A stretch of 64,000 bases of DNA from Methylotenera sp. (GTDB lineage Bacteria > Pseudomonadota > Gammaproteobacteria > Burkholderiales > Methylophilaceae). Below are positions 50,877-61,400 of this stretch, in pieces. The DNA lies in NCBI GenBank assembly GCA_030693535.1, contig JAUYAL010000077.1:350020-414019 (forward strand). Direction: 5' to 3'. A program made the position numbers and the translations under genes. Under the pieces are notes generated by a model. The model worked only from the letters and a program-made list of their open reading frames with translations, was not told the origin of the DNA and did not search any database. Position 1 is the first letter of the stretch, and the number at the start of each line of letters is the position of its first letter.

Positions 50877-53243
50877 ATGAGTACACAGAAAACCTTACTT
50901 CCTGAGGAAGTAAAGCATATTGACGCCTATTGGCGTGCTTGTAATTATCTTGCGGCAGGTATGATTTACTTGCGCGAGAACCCCTTGCTCAAAGAACCTC
51001 TCAAACGCGAACACATTAAAAATCGCTTGCTTGGTCATTGGGGAGCTAGTCCAGGCTTAGCCTTCACTTATATTCATATGAATCGTCTTATCAATAAATA
51101 TGATTTAGACGCGATTTTTATGGCAGGTCCAGGCCATGGCGCACCAGGCGTTTTGGGGCCGGTTTATCTGGAAGGTACATATAGCGAGGTTTATCCGAAC
51201 AAGGGTGAAACTGAAGATGGCATGCGCCATTTTTTCAAAGAGTTTTCATTTCCAGGTGGCATCGGTAGCCATTGCACACCAGAAACCCCAGGTTCAATCC
51301 ATGAGGGCGGTGAGCTTGGCTATAGCGTTTCGCATGCCTTTGGTGCTGCGTACGATAATCCTGATTTAATCGTCACAGTAATGGTGGGTGATGGTGAATC
51401 TGAAACTGGCCCTCTGGCGACTTCATGGCATTCCAATAAATTCCTGAATCCTATTCGCGATGGTGCAGTGTTACCTGTGTTGCATCTTAACGGCTACAAA
51501 ATAAACAACCCGACTATACTGTCTCGCATCTCACATGATGAATTGGAGAATCTCTTCAAAGGCTATGGCTGGAAGCCTTATTTCGTAGAAGGTTCTGACC
51601 CGGAAACCATGCACCAAGCGATGGCATCAGTGATGGAGCAATGTGTACTGGAAATTCGCCGCGTGCAACAAGAGGCGCGTAGCAGCGGTAAACCTGAACG
51701 ACCACGCTGGCCGATGATCGTATTGCGCTCACCAAAAGGCTGGACTGGTCCGAAAGAAGTAGATGGCAAGCGCGTAGAAGGTTTTTGGCGTGCACATCAG
51801 GTGCCGCTGGGTGATGTAAAAACGCCCGAGCATTTAGCTAAATTGGAAGAATGGTTAAAAAGCTACAAGGTATCCGAGTTGTTTGATGAACATGGTGCGT
51901 TATTGCCAGAGCTTAAGGCATTGGCACCAAAAGGTACGCGCCGTATGAGTGCCAATCCACATGCCAATGGTGGTCTTCTACGTAAAGCATTACGCATGCC
52001 TAATTGTCAGGATTATGCAGTTGCAGTCACAAAACCTGGTACAACAACTGCCGAAAATACACGTCCTTTAGGTAAATTTCTACGTGATGTTATGCGTGAC
52101 AATATGCACAATTTCCGTGTGTTTGGTCCTGATGAAAACAGCTCTAACAAGCTGGATAATGTGTATGAAGTCAGTAAAAAAACATGGCTGGCAGATTACC
52201 TGCCAGAGGATGCCGATGGCGGTGAACTATCGCCAGATGGTCGTGTGATGGAGATGCTGTCTGAACATACACTAGAGGGATGGTTGGAAGGCTACTTGCT
52301 TACAGGTCGCCACGGATTCTTCTCTACTTATGAAGCGTTTGTGCACGTGATCGATTCAATGTTCAACCAACATGCCAAGTGGTTAGCCATGTCTCAAGCT
52401 GTGCCATGGCGAGCACCAGTATCATCTCTAAATTTACTTATAACCTCCACAGTATGGCGCCAGGACCATAACGGCTTTACACATCAAGATCCTGGTTTTC
52501 TTGATTTAGTAGTCAATAAGAGTCCAGAGGTCACCCGTATTTACATGCCGCCAGATGTGAACTGCTTGCTTTCAGTGGCCGATCATTGCCTAAAGAGCAC
52601 GGATTACATTAATGTCATTGTGTGCGACAAACAAAAACATTTACAGTTTCTAGACATGGATGCAGCCATCAAGCATTGCACTAAAGGAATAGGCATCTGG
52701 GACTGGGCAAGTAACGATCAAGGCGTTGAGCCGGATGTGGTGATGGCTTGTGCAGGTGACATTCCGACTAAAGAGGCGTTGGCCGCAGTGGTTCTGTTGC
52801 GCGAGAATTTCCCTGATTTGAAGGTTCGCTTTATCAATGTGGTTGATTTATACAAACTCACGCCAGCTAAGGAACACCCACACGGTTTGTCGGATCGTGA
52901 TTTTGACAGTTTATTTACGCTGGACAAGCCAGTAATATTTAACTTCCACGGTTATCCTTCGTTGATTCATCGTCTTGCTTATCGTCGCAATAACCATGAG
53001 AATTTCCATGTGCGTGGCTACAAAGAAAAAGGTAGCATCAATACACCTTTAGAGTTGGCGATTCAGAATGAGATTGACCGCTTCAGCTTGGTGATTGACG
53101 TGATTGACCGTATCCCCGCCCTACGAGTGGCCGGTGCACATGTCAAACAGAGGATGCGGGATAATCAAATCGACTGCTGTAATTATGCTTATGAACATGG
53201 CATTGATTTGCCTGAGGTTGATAGCTGGACTTGGCCGTATTAA
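50877..53243 (+). CDS. xfp: phosphoketolase (xylulose-5-P/fructose-6-P)
   Basis: ATG 50877 ([20 protein letters not shown]) is preferred over a TTG nine bases upstream. The 788-aa protein has the family features [31 protein letters not shown] and the thiamine-diphosphate motif [14 protein letters not shown] with [13 protein letters not shown]-terminal domain with [13 protein letters not shown] and the [15 protein letters not shown] block follows. It splits xylulose-5-phosphate or fructose-6-phosphate into acetyl phosphate plus a smaller sugar phosphate. It is followed 34 bp later by ackA, which would use the acetyl phosphate for ATP. Confidence 0.95.
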   Translation: MSTQKTLLPEEVKHIDAYWRACNYLAAGMIYLRENPLLKEPLKREHIKNRLLGHWGASPGLAFTYIHMNRLINKYDLDAIFMAGPGHGAPGVLGPVYLEGTYSEVYPNKGETEDGMRHFFKEFSFPGGIGSHCTPETPGSIHEGGELGYSVSHAFGAAYDNPDLIVTVMVGDGESETGPLATSWHSNKFLNPIRDGAVLPVLHLNGYKINNPTILSRISHDELENLFKGYGWKPYFVEGSDPETMHQAMASVMEQCVLEIRRVQQEARSSGKPERPRWPMIVLRSPKGWTGPKEVDGKRVEGFWRAHQVPLGDVKTPEHLAKLEEWLKSYKVSELFDEHGALLPELKALAPKGTRRMSANPHANGGLLRKALRMPNCQDYAVAVTKPGTTTAENTRPLGKFLRDVMRDNMHNFRVFGPDENSSNKLDNVYEVSKKTWLADYLPEDADGGELSPDGRVMEMLSEHTLEGWLEGYLLTGRHGFFSTYEAFVHVIDSMFNQHAKWLAMSQAVPWRAPVSSLNLLITSTVWRQDHNGFTHQDPGFLDLVVNKSPEVTRIYMPPDVNCLLSVADHCLKSTDYINVIVCDKQKHLQFLDMDAAIKHCTKGIGIWDWASNDQGVEPDVVMACAGDIPTKEALAAVVLLRENFPDLKVRFINVVDLYKLTPAKEHPHGLSDRDFDSLFTLDKPVIFNFHGYPSLIHRLAYRRNNHENFHVRGYKEKGSINTPLELAIQNEIDRFSLVIDVIDRIPALRVAGAHVKQRMRDNQIDCCNYAYEHGIDLPEVDSWTWPY

Positions 53244-53277
53244 TCGTCGGTATGGTTCGTAATCATTCAACCGTTTA

Positions 53278-54342
53278 TTGACACTTAAATTGACTACTGT
53301 TCTCACCATTAATAGCGGCTCGTCGTCCCTAAAGGCGAGCTTGTTTGAAGCGAATGGCTCAAGGCGAGATTTTCGTTTTGGGCATCTACGCAATCATCAA
53401 GAGGCCTTTGATCAACTAATGCAAACATTATCAGGAGACATGCCTGATATTGTTGGTCACCGTTTTGTTCACGGCGGTGAGGTCGTCGACCCTGCGCGTT
53501 TGGTGGATGCAACAGAACGTAGCCGGATGGATAGTATCGTCCATCTGGCACCATTACACTTGCCTGGCAATATTATGGGTTTGGATTTGTGCCGACAACG
53601 CTTTGATGTGCCCCAAATTGCATGCTTTGATACTGCATTCCACGCGACATTGCCTGATTTAGCCAGGCGTTTGCCTATCTCGCAAACGCTTGGTTTTCGT
53701 CGTTTTGGTTTTCATGGCATCAATTACGCTTATGTAGCATCGCGGCTTGAGGATGAGCTCGGAGATTTGGCGCGCGGAAAAGTTGTGGTTGCGCATCTTG
53801 GCAGTGGCGCGAGTTTGTGTCTATTAGAGAATCTGAAATCAATGGATACCACCATGGGTTATACCCCAGCTGGTGGTATTCCCATGGGTACTCGGGCGGG
53901 TGATTTAGATCCTGGCGTGATGTTGGAACTAGCGAAGAGATTTAATCATGAGCAGTTAAGCAATATGGTATACCATCAAATGGGCTTGATAGCTTTATCC
54001 GACGGCGAAAGTAATGAAATGAGCGAGCTCATGGCGAGTAATAGCGCGCAGGCTGAATTTGCGGTAAGTTATTTCTGTCGGCAAGTGCGTGCTGCCATTG
54101 GTAGCCTTGCAGCGAAGGCGGGTGGGATTGATGCGCTTGTTTTTACTGGCGGTATTGGTGAACATTCTGCAGAAGTTCGTGCTGGAATTTGCTCGCAGCT
54201 TGATTTCATTGGCATATCACTCAATGATGAGGCGAATATGACACACGCAACTAGTATTGGGAGCCAAGGCACCAAACCTGTTTTGGTTATTCCTGCCGAT
54301 GAGGAAGTAATGATGCATCGTCTCTGCCTTGCATTTAATTAA
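53278..54342 (+). CDS. ackA: acetate kinase
   Basis: The 354-aa protein has TINSGSSSLKASLFE at the N terminus, GHRFVHGGEV, ACFDTAFHATLP with the catalytic region, GFHGINYAYVASRLEDELG, GSGASLCLLENLKSMDTTMG and FTGGIGEHSAEVR for nucleotide binding. It is a little short for the family (about 400 aa). There is no ATG near the N terminus: the start is one of two TTGs (53278 or 53290), which suggests weak or coupled translation behind xfp. It converts acetyl phosphate and ADP to acetate and ATP. Confidence 0.93.
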   Translation: MTLKLTTVLTINSGSSSLKASLFEANGSRRDFRFGHLRNHQEAFDQLMQTLSGDMPDIVGHRFVHGGEVVDPARLVDATERSRMDSIVHLAPLHLPGNIMGLDLCRQRFDVPQIACFDTAFHATLPDLARRLPISQTLGFRRFGFHGINYAYVASRLEDELGDLARGKVVVAHLGSGASLCLLENLKSMDTTMGYTPAGGIPMGTRAGDLDPGVMLELAKRFNHEQLSNMVYHQMGLIALSDGESNEMSELMASNSAQAEFAVSYFCRQVRAAIGSLAAKAGGIDALVFTGGIGEHSAEVRAGICSQLDFIGISLNDEANMTHATSIGSQGTKPVLVIPADEEVMMHRLCLAFN

Positions 54343-54888
54343 ATTATGAAGAATTATTAGACATCCATTCGGCACTGCATCAGATAGTATTAACAGCTTT
54401 GCGATAGATAACGGAGTTACGGCATTTGCAATAAAATTCACTACGCGTGAAGATGCTGGTACGATTAAATTTTTCGATACGACTATCAGAGCACTTAAGT
54501 TCAGGCATTAATTCTGTAACAGTGGGTTAATTGCCTGATATGATTACTCAAGAACATCAAGTCATAATTATATTTGGGATTAACGAGAGAGTTAGTAAGC
54601 TCAGCATATGTACACCTTAATAAAGCGGTAGAAATTATTGAACTAAATGCAGAAGTGTTAAAAAACGCCGAAAGCTGAACTAATGAATGCAGAACGTATG
54701 TTGGGGCTCGGTGTGGCGACTTCAAATGTGTAAAAATCTGTAAAGTTTAACTATAAAACAGCTATTGATCCTCATTTTTTTTCAGATTAAACTCGATTGG
54801 CACTAAAATTGCTGATTATTTAACCGATTGCGCGTAAATCTTTGCCAGTTCAAAAATCCGCCCTTGCTTTTTACATGCGCAAGCACAA
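54343..54888. other. 546-bp gap with decayed coding remnants
   Basis: No intact gene is supported. Bases 54360-54509 read as an open frame without start (RHPFGTASDSINSFAIDNGV and FTTREDAGTIKFFDTTIR), apparently the end of a lost gene. The next 380 bp have stops in all frames on the plus strand and no convincing gene on the minus strand. The region runs into the TnpB fragment and probably represents an old insertion or deletion scar. Confidence 0.45.
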
Positions 54889-55110
54889 ATGTCTTCGTAT
54901 ATAAAAATGTGGACTTGCTATCGATGTGGCGCCAAATATGACAGAGACATCAATGCCGCTATCAATATTCGTAATGAAGTACGACGTATGGTAGCGGCGG
55001 GAATAGTCGCTAATGGTAATGAAGACGCTGTTAGTCTTGGGGCTGGACGCAAGTCTAAGATCATGCTCGCGCTGTTGAAGTTAGAAACTCTGTCCTTTAG
55101 GATGGGGTAG
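54889..55110 (+). pseudogene. C-terminal fragment of a TnpB (IS200/IS605 family)
   Basis: The frame holds only the last part of TnpB: MWTCYRCGAKYDRDINAAINIRNE is the second half of the zinc finger and the RuvC-like DRDxNAAxNI end, followed by AAGIVANGNEDAVSLGA, typical of the family. The first ~300 residues are missing. The bases CTCTGTCC-TTTA-GGATGGGG (55088-55107) followed by TAGTTCAC resemble the right-end hairpin and cleavage motif of these elements. Confidence 0.75.
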
Positions 55111-55167
55111 TTCACAAAACAAGTAGTACAATAAAATTTTCGTAGCGATTGCTAATTAGGAAAAAAC

Positions 55168-57336
55168 ATGAGTGTAGAGGATTTAACTCAAATTGGAAAT
55201 ACAGAGGTAGATAATACTGGTGTAGTTGACACCTTGTTAAATAGTCTAGTTCTAATTTGTCGCATCCAAGGCGTCTCAACCTCTAAAGATGCTTTAATTT
55301 CTGGTTTGCCACTCCGCGATTCCAAAATGACACCTGCGCTTTTGAAGCGAGCTGCCGAGCGTGTTAATTTAGCCGTCACTATATTAAAAAAACCACTCAG
55401 TAAAATTCGTTCAGAATTTTTACCGGTAATTCTATTGTTGAAAGATGAAGAGGCTTGTGTTGTTACTAAGTTGGATTTTAATGAAAATAAAGCGAATGTT
55501 ATTTTCCCTGAGCTAGGCGATGCGGAAATATCACTATCTATTAGTGAGTTAGAGAGTAAGTGTTCAGGTTATTATATTGTAGCAAAAGTTAAATACTCAT
55601 TTGATCAACGCGCACCAACTATTGGGAAAGTTAGATTGCGTCATTGGTTTTGGGGTACGTTAGCAGAAAATAGTCGAATTTACCGCGACATTATGGTTGC
55701 AGCCTTTGTTGTGAATATGTTTGCGCTAGCCATGCCACTCTTCACCATGAATGTTTATGATCGAGTTTTACCTAATCGTGCCGTTGAAACATTGTGGGTC
55801 ATGGCGATTGGTATTTCATTGATGATTATTGGTGATTTTATTTTACGGACAATGCGCGGCTATTTTCTCGATTGGGCAAGTACGCGTGTAGATGTAAAGT
55901 TGACTGCCCGCATTATGGAGCAAGTCTTAGGTATTAGACTAGAACAAAGACCAAATTCAGTAGGTTCTTTTGCATCAAATTTACGATCTTTTGAGACCGT
56001 TCGTGATTTCATCACATCTGCCACAATTACAACACTTATTGACATTCCATTTGCTCTTATATTTATTGTAGTCATCGCATGGATTTCTTGGGCTATGGTG
56101 ATTCCTGTGATTTTAGGTGCGATTTTGATCTTGGTATACTCGTTTAGTGTGCAAACTAAAATGCATGAGCTATCTGAAACGATGTATCGAGCGAGCGCTA
56201 TTAGAAATGCGACACTTATTGAAAGTTTGGTTGGACTTGAAACGATTAAAGCTTTGGGTATTGAAGGAAAAATGCAGAGAAAATGGGAGCGTAGCGCTCA
56301 TTTTTTAACTGAAGTATCAAGTAAATTAAAGCTGTTATCCTCATCTATTAATAATGGCGCAAGTACCATTCAGCAGTTGATTAGTATTTCTTTGGTTGTT
56401 TTAGGTGTTTATCTTGTCGTTAATGGTGATATGACTATGGGTGGCCTGATTGCCTGCACGATGCTGGCTTCACGTGCCTTAGCACCAATTGCGCAAACAG
56501 CAGGTTTATTAACGCAATACCATGATGCGGCAACAGCATTAACGTCACTCGATGAAATTATGCATAGAGAAGTTGAGCGTCCACTAGATGCCAAATTTTT
56601 ATCACGCCCTGCATTTAATGGCAATATTGAATTTAGAGAAGTGAGTTTCAGTTACCCTGGTACGGAACAAGATGCTTTAACTAAAGTTTCATTCAAGATA
56701 AAAGCGGGTGAGCATGTGGCTCTATTGGGCCGCATGGGCTCCGGCAAGTCAACCATACATAAATTGATACTCGGTTTATATCAACCAACTGCAGGCGCTA
56801 TTTTGATTGATGGTATAGATGCTCGGCAAATTGACCCGGCAGAACTTAGACGCTGTGCAGGTTATGTACAGCAAGACACGCATTTATTTTACGGGACAAT
56901 GAGAGAGAATTTAACAATATCTGCTCAACATGTAGATGATGTAGCTGTTTTGGCTGCAGCGCATATTGGGGGTATAGATGAGTTTGTCAATTCGCATCCT
57001 AAAGGTTTTGACATGTTAATAGGTGAGCGTGGTGAAACTTTATCTGGTGGTCAACGGCAAGGTGTTGGTATTGCAAGAGCGCTAATTGGTAATCCTTCGA
57101 TATTATTACTAGACGAACCAACAAGTGCTATGGATTATTCAGGCGAAGATGCCATTAAGCGACGTTTGACTGAAATAATCAAAAATAAGACACTTATGTT
57201 AATTTCACACCGCACGTCTCTATATGATTTGATAGATCGTATTATTGTGATTGATTCAGGTAGGGTGGTTGCAGATGGCCCTAAAGCTCAAGTCACTGAA
57301 GCGTTACGAAATGGCAAAGTAGGTAAAGCGCTATGA
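55168..57336 (+). CDS. lapB: type I secretion ABC transporter LapB
   Basis: The 722-aa protein has an N-terminal C39-peptidase-like domain without catalytic Cys (about residues 15-135, GVSTSKDALISGLPLRD), then six transmembrane helices (about 170-450). The ABC ATPase follows: GRMGSGKST at about 518-526, LSGGQRQGVG and ILLLDEPTSAMD. This matches LapB, the inner-membrane transporter for LapA-type adhesins; the degenerate C39 domain recognises the substrate without cutting it. It overlaps lapC by four bases. AATTAGGAAAA precedes the start. Confidence 0.92.
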   Translation: MSVEDLTQIGNTEVDNTGVVDTLLNSLVLICRIQGVSTSKDALISGLPLRDSKMTPALLKRAAERVNLAVTILKKPLSKIRSEFLPVILLLKDEEACVVTKLDFNENKANVIFPELGDAEISLSISELESKCSGYYIVAKVKYSFDQRAPTIGKVRLRHWFWGTLAENSRIYRDIMVAAFVVNMFALAMPLFTMNVYDRVLPNRAVETLWVMAIGISLMIIGDFILRTMRGYFLDWASTRVDVKLTARIMEQVLGIRLEQRPNSVGSFASNLRSFETVRDFITSATITTLIDIPFALIFIVVIAWISWAMVIPVILGAILILVYSFSVQTKMHELSETMYRASAIRNATLIESLVGLETIKALGIEGKMQRKWERSAHFLTEVSSKLKLLSSSINNGASTIQQLISISLVVLGVYLVVNGDMTMGGLIACTMLASRALAPIAQTAGLLTQYHDAATALTSLDEIMHREVERPLDAKFLSRPAFNGNIEFREVSFSYPGTEQDALTKVSFKIKAGEHVALLGRMGSGKSTIHKLILGLYQPTAGAILIDGIDARQIDPAELRRCAGYVQQDTHLFYGTMRENLTISAQHVDDVAVLAAAHIGGIDEFVNSHPKGFDMLIGERGETLSGGQRQGVGIARALIGNPSILLLDEPTSAMDYSGEDAIKRRLTEIIKNKTLMLISHRTSLYDLIDRIIVIDSGRVVADGPKAQVTEALRNGKVGKAL

Positions 57337-58745
57337 GTGAAAGATTATTCAAAAAACTTGGTACCTTCAATCATTTTATTAAGAGTCAATCATGGCTTAC
57401 TAAGCCAATTTATTATTTTTTAGATCGATGGGTGCCTTCCGAATCAAAAGAAGATTTACATTGGGACGAAGAAGCTGACCTAGCAATACTTGAGCAGACA
57501 CCTCTGAGAGCACAGCGATTATTGTATGGTATTGCTTCAGCTTTATTTGTATTGCTTCTTTGGGCGTTTTTTGCAAAAGTGGATGAGGTTACTAGGGGCG
57601 AGGGACGGGTAATTCCGTCTAAACAAGTGCAAATTATTCAATCTTTAGATGGCGGTATCGTCTCTGAAATATTGGTGTCTGAAGGGCAAACAGTCAATGT
57701 AGGTACGCCGTTAATTCGTATTGATGAAACTCGGGCAGCTTCATCATTAAGAGAAAATAAAACGCAATACTTGGCGCTTTTAGCAAAACAATCTAGGTTA
57801 AAGGCATTAGCTGATGGCACTGGATTTAATGTCCCTAAAGAAGTGCAAGAAGAAGCGCCAGAAACGTATGATCAAGAATATTCTCTGTACCTTTCAAGTA
57901 AAGATGAAATACAGTCAGCGATAAGTATTGCACGTGATCAAATGGTACAAAGAGAAAAAGAGTTGATAGAAGTACAGTTTCGTAAGGAAATTGCTGAAAA
58001 AAATTATGAGTCGGCGGCAAAAGAGTTGTCAGCGAATAAGCCATTATTAGCCAGTGGAGCTGTATCTGAAATTGATATTCTTAAATTAGAAAGAGAGTCA
58101 ACCAAAGCGAAAGGTGATATTGACCAAGCGCGTGCTCAAATAAGCCGAATTCAATCATCTATTGCAGAAGCTAGACGTAAGGTCACTGAAGTTGAACAAG
58201 TTTATAGAAGCAAAGTGCGTACTGAGTTAAATGATATAACTGCACGGTTAAATGGTATTTCTGAGGCCGGTGTTGGACTGAGTGACAAGGTGAAGCAAGC
58301 GACATTGAAATCTCCCGTTAATGGTAAAGTAAGTAGACTATTTTTTAATACTGTAGGCGGTGTGATTCAGCCAGGAAAAGAGGTTTTAGAATTAGTACCT
58401 ACTGATGATGCGCTTATTATAGAAACCAAGATACAAATTAAAGATATTGCTTTTATTAGCTTGTTCCAGCCAGCGGTCATCAAATTAACTGCATATGATT
58501 ACAGTATTTATGGCGCATTAAATGGTGTGGTGCAGAATATTTCTGCGGACTCTATCGTCGATGAAAAAGGTAATGCTTATTATGTGGTTAGAGTGCGGAC
58601 ATTAGAGCCTAGTTTGGGTAAAGGTTTGCCAATTATTCCAGGGATGGTGGCTCAAGTAGATATAATGACAGGCAAAAAAACAATACTTTCATACTTGCTT
58701 AAGCCTGTATTGAAAGCAAAATCCTACGCGTTCAGTGAGAGGTAA
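57333..58745 (+). CDS. lapC: type I secretion membrane fusion protein LapC
   Basis: The 470-aa protein has a cytoplasmic N terminus, one transmembrane helix (about 66-84, IASALFVLLLWAFFAKVDEV), a lipoyl-like hairpin and a long coiled coil (about 180-310, rich in Glu/Lys/Gln/Ala). A beta-barrel C-terminal domain follows with KATLKSPVNGKVSRLFFNTV and GLPIIPGMVAQVDI. This is the HlyD/LapC pattern. An outer-membrane TolC-like partner (LapE) is not in the window. Confidence 0.92.
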   Translation: MSERLFKKLGTFNHFIKSQSWLTKPIYYFLDRWVPSESKEDLHWDEEADLAILEQTPLRAQRLLYGIASALFVLLLWAFFAKVDEVTRGEGRVIPSKQVQIIQSLDGGIVSEILVSEGQTVNVGTPLIRIDETRAASSLRENKTQYLALLAKQSRLKALADGTGFNVPKEVQEEAPETYDQEYSLYLSSKDEIQSAISIARDQMVQREKELIEVQFRKEIAEKNYESAAKELSANKPLLASGAVSEIDILKLERESTKAKGDIDQARAQISRIQSSIAEARRKVTEVEQVYRSKVRTELNDITARLNGISEAGVGLSDKVKQATLKSPVNGKVSRLFFNTVGGVIQPGKEVLELVPTDDALIIETKIQIKDIAFISLFQPAVIKLTAYDYSIYGALNGVVQNISADSIVDEKGNAYYVVRVRTLEPSLGKGLPIIPGMVAQVDIMTGKKTILSYLLKPVLKAKSYAFSER

Positions 58746-58746
58746 A

Positions 58747-59388
58747 ATGCAGGATATTTTTATCAGCACATTGCCCTCGCTGTTAGCAAGTTGGTCTGAA
58801 GCTTTTCCAAAGGCTACATTGGTTGCAAAAGTTCCAGAAGTCGTTATTCACGAAAAGCTCAATGTCAATAAAACTGGCCCCAGTATTTTTTGGTTGCATA
58901 TGAATGAAGATAGGCAGCAGTGGATGGCAAATACTATTGCGCTGATTTCGAAAGATTATATAGATGCAAAGGTTGTCGTTTTGGCTAATATGCCAAATCA
59001 GGCGGAATCTGTTCATGCATTAAGCTTAGGTGCGATGGGCTACTGTCATGCTCATGTTGAGCCTGCCGTCCTTAAAGAAATTAGAGCTGTCATCACCCAT
59101 GGTGGACTATGGTTAGGGCAGGACATTTTGCAACGCCTTATTGAAGTCTCGACAAAATTAATTGGCAATCAGCCAGCATATGTGGAAAGTTTGTTAGTAA
59201 AACTAACAAACCGTGAAAAAGAAGTGGCGGTTGAGGCTGCAAAGGGATTAAGTAATAAAGAAATTGCCAGAATTCTTGATATTACTGAGCGCACTGTAAA
59301 AGCACATTTAGCCAAGACTTTCGAGCGACTTGGTGCAAAAGACCGATTGCAATTAGCACTGATGCTTAATAGCAATTACAAGAAATAA
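58747..59388 (+). CDS. LuxR-type response-regulator-like protein
   Basis: ATG 58747 follows GAGAGG; a GTG at 58735 is an alternative. The 213-aa protein has an N-terminal receiver-like region that lacks a clear phosphoryl-accepting Asp arrangement, then a C-terminal helix-turn-helix of LuxR type (KLTNREKEVAVEAAKGLSNK at about 148-167, then ITERTVKAHLAKTFERLGAK). Sitting directly behind lapBC and facing lapDG, it may control transcription of the adhesin or secretion genes. Confidence 0.82.
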   Translation: MQDIFISTLPSLLASWSEAFPKATLVAKVPEVVIHEKLNVNKTGPSIFWLHMNEDRQQWMANTIALISKDYIDAKVVVLANMPNQAESVHALSLGAMGYCHAHVEPAVLKEIRAVITHGGLWLGQDILQRLIEVSTKLIGNQPAYVESLLVKLTNREKEVAVEAAKGLSNKEIARILDITERTVKAHLAKTFERLGAKDRLQLALMLNSNYKK

Positions 59389-59434
59389 TTAATAGAGATA
59401 CCCCAATTCCAACTTTGGCCTCGCATTTACTTTT

Positions 59435-61381
59435 CTAAAGCTTAATGCCTGGGCCTGTCATACCATCAACCCCAATACGTTTAAGTTCTGCTGACTCTTC
59501 ATCAGTTTGCACACCCTCGGCAATAGCAATAATGCCAATTGAACGGGCAATCATGCATAATCCCCTTAAAAGCGTTTTGTTGGATTCATTGGTATTAATA
59601 TCATGAATCACGGAAACGTCGATTTTGATATAATCTAAACCTACATCATGTAGCTCACCTAAGCGCGATATCCTTGTGCCTACGTGCTCAATTCCGATCT
59701 TACAGCCTAACGGTTTTAATTGACTGCAGAAATTTCGGAATTCTAGTAAATGATCAAATGCGCTTTTTTCTGGAATTTCAAAATATAAACAGTTTGCATA
59801 AGACTTATTATGTTTAATAAGCTGGACCATTTTTTTAATAAATTGCGGATTACACATGGCGCTAGCTGAAACGTTGAGTCCGATAGGCGCCGAGCCCTTT
59901 GTAAGTAAATTAATGGCGGTTTCTAACACCATCTCATCAATCCGGCTCATGAGGTTGAGTTGAGTTGCCCACGCAATAAACTCACCCGCACAATACCATT
60001 TTCCATCTGCTTCTAATTGAAGCCGAACTGGACTTTCATTATGAATTAGTTCATTTTTTTGATTTACAACAGGATACTGTTCAAGCTTGATTCTTTTACT
60101 ATCTAGTGCAGATGTAATTAAGCGTTGCCATTTACTTCGGTCATCATTTTTATATTTAGCAAGCTCACTATGGTTAATTACATGCAAAGTATTGTGATTA
60201 GCGGTGTCGATTTTATCGATGATATTATCTACAAAAGTAATTAATTTTCCTGCCGCATCAATTAAAGAATTTAGATTATCTACAGCATCTGACTTGGTTA
60301 TATCAATAACTACGGTTAGAAAGTTTGCGGCAATAAGCTCTGCTTCAGCATGAGTTGCATCTGTAAGCAGATTCTTAATCTGACTACCTAATGTAAATCC
60401 ATCCATAGGTTGATTCGAGAACACGGAAAAATCCGTTCCGCTCAACCGTCCAGAGTAAAGAGAAGGCTGAAGTTTACATTTGTTTTCTAACGCATCGCCA
60501 ATTCTTCTCAGTAAGGCATTGGTTTCCTGATAGCCAAGTGCATGGTCTATTGCGGTCAGATTAGATAGTCTTGATATCACTAAAAGCCCTTCGCTAAATG
60601 TCTCTTCATGACTAATGCTGGCATCAACTCTGTTAATAAAATAATCATGATTCATTAGACCTGTAATTGGGTCATAGTTTGCTTGAAAACGTAATTGATC
60701 TAAGCGAGCAGATTCTTCGACGACAGTTTTTTTAATGCGATTTGAAAGTCCATTCATGGCGCTTGCAACAGCTCTAAGCTCATTCGTCTTAGGCACATCA
60801 ATTGTAATAAATCGATTTTCACCAATCGCTTTTGCTTGGGAGACTACGTCATCTAGTGGGCTAAGAATTTTCTGTAAGATTTTACCGCCTGCGTAGCAGG
60901 CAATTAGGCCAATGAGTAATGTCCACAGTGCAATTTTTAAAGTTGCATCCCAAAGTTTATCGTATGCAAAATTGGTGTCACTTTCCAGAGTGAGCGAACC
61001 GAATTGTGACCAGCCCGATTGGATGTCAGCAACGCCTGCTTGCACTTTAATTGGAATTAACTTAATGAACCATTTAGGTGCAGAAGTTTTGCTATTCGCA
61101 TTCACGCGTTCACTTATCATTTTTCCGTTAGGGTCAAATAGACCAATATATCGATAGTGACCAGAATCAAATTGTGCTGATATTAATAAATCTAATGTTG
61201 TGGGATCTTTCTGCATCTGTGACATTGATAGCGCTAGCGAAGTTACATTGTCGATATTCTTCACTTGCAATTGCTCTTCGAGATAATTTTTACTTGATAG
61301 CGTGCTTAATGTAAAGCTACCCCCCGCAGCTAGTGTAAGTATGAAAATAATGGCTAACCAAAGTTGTTTAATAAGTGACAT
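59435..61381 (-). CDS. lapD: LapD-like c-di-GMP receptor (degenerate GGDEF-EAL)
   Basis: The 648-aa protein has an N-terminal transmembrane helix (about 7-27), a periplasmic sensor of ~120 residues, a second transmembrane helix (about 148-168) and a HAMP segment. A degenerate GGDEF domain (RLSGTDFSVF in place of GGDEF) and an EAL-like domain follow, with QYPVV in place of EAL but FEIPEKSAF and IGIEHVGTR retained. Catalytic residues are lost, so it should bind c-di-GMP without turning it over. When bound it would hold the LapG protease. It lies downstream of lapG on the same strand. Confidence 0.9.
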   Translation of the reverse strand: MSLIKQLWLAIIFILTLAAGGSFTLSTLSSKNYLEEQLQVKNIDNVTSLALSMSQMQKDPTTLDLLISAQFDSGHYRYIGLFDPNGKMISERVNANSKTSAPKWFIKLIPIKVQAGVADIQSGWSQFGSLTLESDTNFAYDKLWDATLKIALWTLLIGLIACYAGGKILQKILSPLDDVVSQAKAIGENRFITIDVPKTNELRAVASAMNGLSNRIKKTVVEESARLDQLRFQANYDPITGLMNHDYFINRVDASISHEETFSEGLLVISRLSNLTAIDHALGYQETNALLRRIGDALENKCKLQPSLYSGRLSGTDFSVFSNQPMDGFTLGSQIKNLLTDATHAEAELIAANFLTVVIDITKSDAVDNLNSLIDAAGKLITFVDNIIDKIDTANHNTLHVINHSELAKYKNDDRSKWQRLITSALDSKRIKLEQYPVVNQKNELIHNESPVRLQLEADGKWYCAGEFIAWATQLNLMSRIDEMVLETAINLLTKGSAPIGLNVSASAMCNPQFIKKMVQLIKHNKSYANCLYFEIPEKSAFDHLLEFRNFCSQLKPLGCKIGIEHVGTRISRLGELHDVGLDYIKIDVSVIHDINTNESNKTLLRGLCMIARSIGIIAIAEGVQTDEESAELKRIGVDGMTGPGIKL

Positions 61382-61400
61382 ATGAATTCCTTGCGTTCAA

